12,522 nucleotides of DNA. It comes from CAYMJV01 sp964390545. Lineage in GTDB: Bacteria; Desulfobacterota; BSN033; UBA1163. The position numbers were made by a program, and so were the translations under genes. The stretch's first letter is position 1. Each line of letters opens with the position of its first letter. Where the stretch lies: NCBI GenBank assembly GCA_964390545.1, contig CAYMJV010000076.1:1-12522 (forward strand), read 5' to 3'. Shown here piece by piece: positions 8,094 through 12,522 of this stretch. The notes beneath the pieces are model-generated. The model saw only the letters and a program-made list of their open reading frames with translations, searched no databases and was not told the DNA's origin.

Positions 8094-8984
8094 TCACACC
8101 CTCTCCGCACATCTCAATTTCGCGCTGCGGGATCGCGGGTTCCGCTGTTTCTCCTCCTCCGAAGGCGTGATTGGTTTTTTCGTAATCCGCCGCATCATCC
8201 CATCCCTGTCCAGTCTTCGAAAGGTCTCTTTGACCATCCGGTCTTCGAGGGAATGGAAAGAGATGACGCATATCCTTCCTCCCCTTTTCAAGAATGTCCA
8301 TCCCGTCTCCAAAACCCTTCTCAAATTTTCCAGCTCCTCATTCACGCGGATGCGGAAGGCTTGAAACGTTCGAGTGGCTGGATCAATCTTCCGAGAATGA
8401 AACCGCCTTGGAATGGCCCGATGGACGATCTGTCTCAATTCCTGGGTTGTCCCGACAGGCTTTTTCTCTCTCTCCTGAAGGATGGCTTGTGCAATTCGCT
8501 TAGCCCACCTTTCCTCCCCAAATTCCCGGAGGGTAGATTCCAGTTCCTCGAAGGAGAGGCCATCGAGCAGATCGGCGGCTGTCCGATTGATCCGTTGATC
8601 CATTCTCATATCCAGAGGGCCCTCCCCTTTCAGACTGAACCCTCTCTCCTTTTTCTCTAATTGCAGGGAAGATAGACCTAAATCGACTAAAATCCCATCC
8701 ACCTCCGAAATATTCAATGCTTCTAGTAGATCAGGCAGGCGGACGAAATTTTCTCGAAGGATCTTTATCCGATCACCAAAGGGCGCCAATGCCCCTTTGG
8801 CTTCCGCAATCGCCTCTTCATCCCAATCGATCCCAATGACGATTCCATCCGGTGAAGCTCGTTTTAAAATCTCCAGGGCATGTCCGCCACCCCCTACGGT
8901 GGCATCCACATAGGTCTTATGAGCCTCACATCTTAAGAGATTCATCACTTCTTCAACCAGAACGGGGATGTGTTGAGATCCCAT
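8094..8984 (-). CDS. rsmH: 16S rRNA (cytosine(1402)-N(4))-methyltransferase RsmH (MraW)
   Basis: RsmH transfers a methyl group from S-adenosylmethionine to N4 of C1402 in the decoding centre of 16S rRNA. The 296-residue protein begins with HIPVLVEEV and has the SAM-binding YVDATVGGGGHALEIL (25-40), GIDWDEEA with the acidic ribose contact at Asp53, and DGILVDLGLSS (96-106). These are followed by RGFSLKGEGPLDMRMD (114-129), FHSLEDRMVK in the last third, and the typical basic end RSRSAKLRCAERV. Length is normal. It starts six bases after the mraZ stop, so the purine-rich AAAGG just before the start overlaps that stop codon. It ends ten bases before ftsL. Confidence 0.98.
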   Translation of the reverse strand: MGSQHIPVLVEEVMNLLRCEAHKTYVDATVGGGGHALEILKRASPDGIVIGIDWDEEAIAEAKGALAPFGDRIKILRENFVRLPDLLEALNISEVDGILVDLGLSSLQLEKKERGFSLKGEGPLDMRMDQRINRTAADLLDGLSFEELESTLREFGEERWAKRIAQAILQEREKKPVGTTQELRQIVHRAIPRRFHSRKIDPATRTFQAFRIRVNEELENLRRVLETGWTFLKRGGRICVISFHSLEDRMVKETFRRLDRDGMMRRITKKPITPSEEEKQRNPRSRSAKLRCAERV

Positions 8985-8990
8985 CGACCT

Positions 8991-9443
8991 TTATTTGGGT
9001 TTCCAAAAACCTAAATTGATAAGCGTATCGGTCACCTGATCAAAACCATCCTGAGACTTGCGAAATGCCTCCTCCCAGCGTTCCTTATTCCATATCTCAA
9101 TCAACTTTCCCCCACCGACCAATACAACATCCTTTTGAAGATTTGCATAATCCCTTAAGGACTGAGGGATAAGGAGTCTTCCCTGTCTGTCGACGGCACA
9201 ATCGATTCCGCTCGAATAAAAAAACCTCAAGAAGGTTCTTGTCTCCTTCCCCAAAGGAGGAAGGTTTTCCATGTCCTTTTCAATCACAGCCCACTCCTGG
9301 TATGGGAAGGCAACCAGGCAGTGATCGTAATTTGAGATCACAAGCCGATTATCATATTGCTCGCTGAGGATCTCTTTGAATTTGGCAGGAATGCTGATGC
9401 GGCCCTTGGAGTCTATGGTGTGCTCATACCTACCCCTGAACAT
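8991..9443 (-). CDS. mraZ: Transcriptional regulator MraZ
   Basis: MraZ is a ring-forming DNA-binding protein of the SpoVT-AbrB fold that controls its own dcw operon. From the ATG at 9443 it has 150 residues, near the usual 143-152. It shows two copies of the family's DxxxR motif, in DSKGRISIPAKF (11-22) and DRQGRLLIPQSLR (85-97). The ATG is preceded by AAGGGGGA at 7-nt spacing. A longer frame from GTG at 9497 exists, but its 18 extra codons run through the operator repeats and look unlike MraZ, so I chose the internal ATG. It is the first gene of the operon, with a strong promoter and three MraZ-type boxes directly upstream. Confidence 0.97.
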   Translation of the reverse strand: MFRGRYEHTIDSKGRISIPAKFKEILSEQYDNRLVISNYDHCLVAFPYQEWAVIEKDMENLPPLGKETRTFLRFFYSSGIDCAVDRQGRLLIPQSLRDYANLQKDVVLVGGGKLIEIWNKERWEEAFRKSQDGFDQVTDTLINLGFWKPK

Positions 9444-9472
9444 CGTTTCATCCCCCTTTTTGGGTCTACTGT

Positions 9473-9497
9473 ACCACTCTTCCCCACTTTTTACCAC
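9473..9497 (-). promoter_or_regulatory. Probable MraZ operator, three 10-bp-spaced boxes
   Basis: Read on the minus strand there are three direct repeats, GTGGT, GTGGG and GTGGT (9497-9493, 9487-9483, 9477-9473), each separated by exactly 5 bp. Known MraZ proteins bind repeated TGGG/GTGG-type boxes with this one-helical-turn spacing in front of mraZ. The array lies between the predicted transcription start (about 9502) and the mraZ ribosome binding site, where bound MraZ could repress its own operon. Binding by this MraZ is inferred. Confidence 0.8.
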
Positions 9498-9508
9498 TTA
9501 GGGACGAA

Positions 9509-9536
9509 AATATACCGAAACCTTTTACTTTGTCAA
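9509..9536 (-). promoter_or_regulatory. sigma70-type promoter of the mraZ/dcw operon
   Basis: On the minus strand a perfect -35 TTGACA (9536-9531) is followed after 16 bp by TATATT (9514-9509), one base from the -10 consensus. The start would fall near 9502, just before the MraZ boxes and about 60 bp upstream of the mraZ ATG. I see no comparably strong promoter elsewhere in the minus-strand cluster, so it probably drives the whole operon. Confidence 0.8.
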
Positions 9537-9542
9537 GTAAAA
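9523..9542. promoter_or_regulatory. Perfect palindrome centred on the mraZ promoter -35
   Basis: TTTTACTT-TGTC-AAGTAAAA is a perfect 8-bp inverted repeat with a 4-bp centre. The -35 hexamer of the mraZ promoter lies in the middle of it. It is suitable as the site of a dimeric regulator that would block polymerase, but AT-rich palindromes also arise by chance. Confidence 0.45.
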
Positions 9543-9710
9543 TTTTATACTTAATCCAATTTTTTCCTTGAGTTATCCCAAACCCAATATATACCTCAGA
9601 AGCTTTCCCTCCACCCTACATTTAGTTCTTAGAAATTTTGGCTGCCTATTTTTTAGGCAAAATTTTCCACTTTCTTTTATAATATCTCTGTTCCAGTGTG
9701 TGAGATAGGA
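9543..9710. other. AT-rich divergent intergenic stretch
   Basis: No credible gene is visible here. It contains a small perfect hairpin GCCTA-TTTTT-TAGGC (9644-9658) flanked by AAATTTTG and AAAATTTT segments, and a TATAAT hexamer at 9678-9683 on the plus strand. No good -35 sits at the right distance from that hexamer. If active, it would start transcription near 9690, just upstream of the long inverted repeat at 9711-9881. Confidence 0.5.
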
Positions 9711-9881
9711 TCGGCAGGGATGTCGGAGAAAATCTTAGAGCGGCAACCTTATCTTCTCCCTTTAGCTGTTCAGCCTTTCATCCAGCTCTTTCACGACTGT
9801 ATTCTGTCGGTGAACCTTGACCTAACGTCGTGGATATCAGTGCAATCCGCATTCTAAGATTTTCGGAGATATCCCTGCCGA
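9711..9881. other. 171-bp imperfect inverted repeat: candidate structured RNA or MITE-like element
   Basis: The ends are an 11-bp perfect inverted repeat (TCGGCAGGGAT at 9711-9721, ATCCCTGCCGA at 9871-9881). After a 7-by-7 mismatch comes a second perfect 11-bp pair (AAAATCTTAGA 9729-9739, TCTAAGATTTT 9853-9863), extended by GCGG/CCGC. The apical part contains a further hairpin, TTCACGAC with GTCgGTGAA (9790-9814, one bulged G). As RNA this is a long rod with an internal bubble, about the size of 6S RNA. As DNA it resembles a small element with terminal inverted repeats. I do not recognise it as a known family. Strand is undetermined; the upstream TATAAT favours plus. No T-rich terminator follows it. 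Confidence 0.5.
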
Positions 9882-9934
9882 GACGATAGAATCGTACATA
9901 TAATTGAGGCGGTTCCCTCTTCCCCCCATTCAAT

Positions 9935-9963
9935 TTGACAAGGCTATGCAACCTGTCTAAAAT
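9935..9963 (+). promoter_or_regulatory. sigma70-type promoter of ligA
   Basis: TTGACA (9935-9940) is followed after exactly 17 bp by TAAAAT (9958-9963), five of six matches to the -10 consensus. The start would be near 9970, just before GAGG and the ligA ATG at 9980, giving a leader of about 10 nt. The bases CTAAAATGGTTTC (9957-9969) recur exactly in the promoter repeat at 12275-12287. Confidence 0.82.
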
Positions 9964-9979
9964 GGTTTCGAGGTCAGAA

Positions 9980-11980
9980 ATGGTAACGGAAGCGATTCGA
10001 AAAAGAGTGGAAAAGCTCCGGGAAGAGATTGAATATCATAATTACCGTTATTACATCCTCGACCAGCCTGAGATCTCCGATGCCCAGTATGACCGTCTGA
10101 TGAGGGAGTTGGAGAAACTGGAGGAGCAGCATCCCGAACTTCGCACCCCGAACTCACCCACCCAGAGGGTCGGGGCTCCTCCCTTGGAAGAATTCGAAAT
10201 CGTCAGACACACCATCCCCATGCTCAGCCTCGCCAATGCCTTCGATGAAACCGAGGCAAAAGAATTTGATAAGCGGGTGAAGAAATTTCTGGGAACCTCT
10301 TCCGACATTGAGTATGTGACAGAGCCGAAGCTCGACGGCCTGGCAGTTGAACTCGTTTACGAAAGGGGCCAGTTCGTTGTTGGCTCAACCCGTGGCGATG
10401 GCGTGAATGGGGAAAACATCACCCAGAACCTTCGTACCCTCAAGACCATCCCTCTTCAACTGATTCGAAAGGAAATCTCGGTCCCGGAACGATTGGAGGT
10501 TCGGGGTGAGGTGATCATGCAACTCAAAAGGTTCAGGGAATTCAACCAAAAGCGCGAGGAGTTGGGGGAACCTCTCTTTGCTAACCCGAGAAATGCAGCA
10601 GCTGGTTCGGTTCGGCAACTCGACTCAAAGATCACCGCAGAGCGCCCTCTCGAAATCTATTGTTATGGGATCGGTGAGGTGAGAGGTCGGACATTTAAAA
10701 CCCATTGGGAGATACTGCAGACCCTGTCAAAATGGGGCCTGAGGATCAACCCAAACATTCAGAGATGTAAACATATCGAGGATGTGATCGAATATTATAA
10801 CGAAGTGAACGAGAAGAGGGAAAAGCTCCCTTATGAGATTGATGGGATTGTGATTAAGGTCAATCAGCTCGATCTTCAGACGAGGTTGGGTGAAATCTCT
10901 CGAAGCCCGCGTTGGGCCCTGGCCTTTAAATTCCAGCCCAAACAGGAGACCACAAAGATACAGGATATCATCGTCCAGGTTGGAAGGACCGGTGCCCTCA
11001 CCCCCGTGGCTGTGATGGAGCCTGTGAAAGTGGGCGGTGTGGAGGTCAGCCGTGCGACACTCCACAATCAGGATGAGATCGATAAGAAGGATGTGAGAAT
11101 TGGCGACACAGTTGTTATTCAGAGGGCAGGAGATGTGATTCCTGAAGTCGTCCAGGTCATCGAATCAAAACGGACAGGAAAAGAGAAGAAGTTCAGGATT
11201 CCGTCGAAATGTCCGGTCTGTGGTGCCGAGGTGATCAAAGAAGAGGCAATCCACCGTTGCATCGGTCTCGATTGCCCTGCTCAACTGAAAGGCCGCATCA
11301 AACACTTCGCCTCCAAGCGGGCTATGGATATCGAGGGCCTCGGTGTCAAATTAATCGATCAGTTGGTGGATAAGGGTTTAATCAAGGATGTGGCTGACAT
11401 TTACTATATCGAAAAAGAACAACTCATCGAACTTGAACGGATGGCAGATAAATCAGCCCAGAATATCATTGATGCTATCGAGGCGAGCAAGACCAAACCC
11501 TTATCAAAGTTTCTCTACGCCCTGGGCATCCGTCACGTGGGCGAGACCACTGCAGAAGACCTGGCTCGTCGTTTCTCACGGTTGGACGATTTCTTCCACC
11601 TTTCAGAAGAAACCCTCAGGGAGGTAGAAGGCATAGGTCCCGAAGTGTCGGCAAGTGTGTACCAATTTTTTAGAGACAAGAAGAATAAGGAATCCATCGA
11701 ACGGCTGAAGAAGGCTGGGGTGACCGTCATCGAACCGAAAGTGAAGGGAAAGGCGAAGTTGGCAGGCAAAACTTTTATGTTCACCGGAGCCCTTAAGTCT
11801 TTAGGAAGAGACGAGGCTCGAAATATTGTGGAGTCCCTAGGCGGAATGACGGTCTCGACTGTCTCAAAGAAGGTGGATTTCGTGGTTTTTGGCGAAGACC
11901 CAGGCTCTAAATTCGATAAGGCTAAGGAATTAGGAATTAAGACCCTCACCGAAGAAGAATTTAAGAAGATGATTGGATAA
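9980..11980 (+). CDS. ligA: NAD-dependent DNA ligase LigA
   Basis: LigA seals nicks in DNA during replication and repair, using NAD as adenylate donor. From the ATG at 9980 the protein has 666 residues, close to the 671 of E. coli. It has the N-terminal Ia domain (YHNYRYYILDQPEISDAQYD), the adenylation domain with EPKLDG and catalytic Lys117, and FKFQPKQ leading into the OB fold. A four-cysteine zinc finger follows (Cys411, 414, 427, 432), then the helix-hairpin-helix region (GIRHVGETTAEDLA, EGIGPEVSASV) and a C-terminal BRCT domain (about 593-666). The ATG at 9980 has GAGG six bases upstream. Upstream in-frame starts at 9962 and 9935 fall on the promoter -10 and -35, so I rejected them. It is divergent from the dcw operon with its own promoter. 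Confidence 0.97.
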   Translation: MVTEAIRKRVEKLREEIEYHNYRYYILDQPEISDAQYDRLMRELEKLEEQHPELRTPNSPTQRVGAPPLEEFEIVRHTIPMLSLANAFDETEAKEFDKRVKKFLGTSSDIEYVTEPKLDGLAVELVYERGQFVVGSTRGDGVNGENITQNLRTLKTIPLQLIRKEISVPERLEVRGEVIMQLKRFREFNQKREELGEPLFANPRNAAAGSVRQLDSKITAERPLEIYCYGIGEVRGRTFKTHWEILQTLSKWGLRINPNIQRCKHIEDVIEYYNEVNEKREKLPYEIDGIVIKVNQLDLQTRLGEISRSPRWALAFKFQPKQETTKIQDIIVQVGRTGALTPVAVMEPVKVGGVEVSRATLHNQDEIDKKDVRIGDTVVIQRAGDVIPEVVQVIESKRTGKEKKFRIPSKCPVCGAEVIKEEAIHRCIGLDCPAQLKGRIKHFASKRAMDIEGLGVKLIDQLVDKGLIKDVADIYYIEKEQLIELERMADKSAQNIIDAIEASKTKPLSKFLYALGIRHVGETTAEDLARRFSRLDDFFHLSEETLREVEGIGPEVSASVYQFFRDKKNKESIERLKKAGVTVIEPKVKGKAKLAGKTFMFTGALKSLGRDEARNIVESLGGMTVSTVSKKVDFVVFGEDPGSKFDKAKELGIKTLTEEEFKKMIG

Positions 11981-12223
11981 GGTCCGTAACTAATACTTTG
12001 GTAGGCAAGAGGGGATAGGCTCTTTGGAGGAATTGCGGACATCCATGGTTTACCCCAAGGAATACCTTTTTCGTCTTAACAGGTTAGGTAAGAATCAGGC
12101 ATGTATGATAGGTAGAATTATCCTATCAGAATATTATTTTTCTGTCTAATATCTGTTAGATTACGAAAAATGAAAGCCAATAAAAATAACGATTAGGAAC
12201 GAAACGAGTCCAATAAGATATGC
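11981..12223. other. Non-coding stretch downstream of ligA
   Basis: No convincing gene. GTCCGTAA (11982-11989) can pair with TTGCGGAC (12033-12040) with one G-U pair, enclosing an AAGAG/CTCTT hairpin (12007-12024). A second hairpin has arms TGATAGG and CCTATCA (12106-12128), and TCTAA/TTAGA flanks a 6-nt loop at about 12145-12160. None is followed directly by a clear T-run, so I cannot name the ligA terminator; the TGATAGG hairpin with ATTATTTTT about 10 bases later is the nearest candidate. Confidence 0.4.
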
Positions 12224-12282
12224 GAGATGGGGGACGTTCGTGCAGAACGTGCTTGACAGAAATAATGATAGCAACTAAAATG
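12224..12282 (+). repeat. 59-bp RAYT-associated repeat carrying hairpin and promoter, copy 1
   Basis: Identical to 12409-12467, and the similarity runs about 5 bp further left with two mismatches. The first half holds a perfect hairpin, ACGTTC-GTGCA-GAACGT (12234-12250), preceded by a GGGGG run. The second half is a near-consensus promoter: TTGACA (12253-12258), 17 bp, TAAAAT (12276-12281). It lies directly in front of the transposase remnant, as REP-type elements often lie near their RAYT gene. Confidence 0.85.
12253..12281 (+). promoter_or_regulatory. sigma70-type promoter inside repeat copy 1
   Basis: TTGACA with a 17-bp spacer and TAAAAT. The predicted start lies about 7 bases after the -10, which is at the A of the RAYT ATG (12288), so the transcript would be nearly leaderless. 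No Shine-Dalgarno sequence fits between the -10 and the ATG. Confidence 0.7.
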
Positions 12283-12287
12283 GTTTC

Positions 12288-12410
12288 ATGCCTAGATCAG
12301 CACGCTTAGACGCTCCTGGTGTTCTTCATCACGTCATGGGGCGCGGCATCGAGAGAGGGAGGATCTTCTTGGCCGATGAGGACCGAAACGATTTTCTCTC
12401 CAGTACGTGA
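12288..12410 (+). pseudogene. Truncated REP-associated tyrosine transposase (RAYT, IS200/IS605-like Y1 family)
   Basis: A 40-codon frame beginning MPRSARLDAPGVLHHVM, with GRGIERGRIFLADEDRNDFL after it, matches the conserved N-terminus of RAYT (Y1_Tnp) proteins. Full proteins of this family are usually 150-300 residues and carry a histidine-x-histidine metal site and a catalytic tyrosine further on. Neither is present, because the frame is cut after about 38 family-like codons and stops with a TGA that overlaps the second 59-bp repeat. Nothing after that repeat continues the family sequence within the window. It is a non-functional remnant. Assignment to the family rests on recognising this short conserved block. 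Confidence 0.8.
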
Positions 12411-12467
12411 GATGGGGGACGTTCGTGCAGAACGTGCTTGACAGAAATAATGATAGCAACTAAAATG
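12409..12467 (+). repeat. 59-bp RAYT-associated repeat carrying hairpin and promoter, copy 2
   Basis: Exact copy of 12224-12282, 185 bp further on and in the same orientation. It again contains the ACGTTC/GAACGT hairpin and TTGACA-17-TAAAAT (12438-12443 and 12461-12466). It supplies the stop region of the transposase remnant. What its promoter would transcribe lies beyond the right edge. Confidence 0.85.
12438..12466 (+). promoter_or_regulatory. sigma70-type promoter inside repeat copy 2
   Basis: Same TTGACA-17-TAAAAT arrangement as in copy 1, pointing right. Sequence after the -10 differs from copy 1 and no ATG follows at the same place. A hairpin with arms TGCACT and AGTGCA (12477-12496) lies shortly downstream. 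Confidence 0.6.
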
Positions 12468-12522
12468 CTAAACTCTTGCACTTTTTAATGAGTGCATAAA
12501 AAAGGCTGTTATCCTAAAATAG

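Noticed and set aside
8084..8110. GTG-initiated N-terminal extension of ftsL overlapping rsmH
   Set aside because: The ATG at 8083 has AGGAG at ideal spacing, and that AGGAG would lie inside the extension.
7953..8660. 235-codon open frame on the plus strand
   Set aside because: It is antisense to the ends of rsmH and ftsL, whose protein motifs are clear, and its own translation has no recognisable features.
9444..9497. GTG-initiated N-terminal extension of mraZ
   Set aside because: It covers the MraZ boxes and starts within a few bases of the predicted +1; the internal ATG has a good ribosome binding site and begins with the family's usual MFRGRYEHTID.
9644..9658. Terminator between mraZ and ligA
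   Set aside because: Both flanking genes are transcribed away from this site and the T-run is in the loop, not after the stem.
9935..9979. Upstream starts for ligA (9935 and 9962)
   Set aside because: They fall on the -35 and -10 of the predicted promoter and would not be on the transcript; the ATG at 9980 has GAGG upstream and gives the normal family length.
12042..12146. Small 34-codon frame MVYPKEYLFRLNRLGKN...
   Set aside because: The only Shine-Dalgarno-like GGAGG is too far upstream, the peptide is unfamiliar, and such a short frame is expected by chance.
12224..12467. CRISPR array
   Set aside because: Only two repeats 185 bp apart with a transposase fragment between them; no regular spacers and no cas genes.

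Overview
The window holds most of a division and cell wall (dcw) gene cluster, read right to left on the minus strand. Next to it, reading the other way, is ligA, the NAD-dependent DNA ligase gene. The minus-strand order is mraZ - rsmH - ftsL - ftsI - murE - murF - mraY - murD, with murD running off the left edge. MurE carries the DNPR motif typical of meso-diaminopimelate-adding enzymes, so the organism should make DAP-type peptidoglycan. Base composition is moderate, and the palindromic repeats and REP-associated transposase remnant resemble those I know from uncultured Desulfobacterota ('deltaproteobacteria') and relatives. That placement is an inference. The run of 100 Ns points to a draft, probably metagenomic, assembly.

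Layout: 1-1485 murD (3' end missing, split by an assembly gap that looks artificial); 1496-1539 a C/G-rich palindromic repeat on the mraY-murD junction; 1538-2614 mraY; 2619-4019 murF; 4016-5530 murE; 5531-5762 a spacer with two palindromic elements; 5763-7736 ftsI with a C-terminal PASTA domain; 7733-8083 ftsL; 8094-8984 rsmH; 8991-9443 mraZ; 9444-9979 a divergent intergenic region; 9980-11980 ligA; 11981-12522 a gene-poor tail with two copies of a 59-bp repeat around a truncated REP-associated tyrosine transposase (RAYT).

How it works together: mraZ, rsmH, ftsL and ftsI are followed by the cytoplasmic and membrane steps of lipid I synthesis. MurD adds D-Glu, MurE adds meso-DAP, MurF adds D-Ala-D-Ala, and MraY moves the product onto undecaprenyl phosphate. 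A strong sigma70-type promoter (TTGACA, 16 bp, TATATT) and three MraZ-type boxes at exact 10-bp spacing sit upstream of mraZ, which suggests MraZ autoregulates the operon. Most junctions overlap by 4 bp or are separated by 4-10 bp. The two wider junctions, ftsI-murE and mraY-murD, are the ones that carry palindromic repeats.

The least explained parts are a 171-bp imperfect inverted repeat between mraZ and ligA, which could be a structured RNA or a MITE-like element, and the 59-bp repeat, which combines a hairpin with a near-consensus promoter. The ligA promoter shares a 13-bp -10/initial segment with that repeat. I see no clearly new multi-gene system; the interest lies in the non-coding elements.
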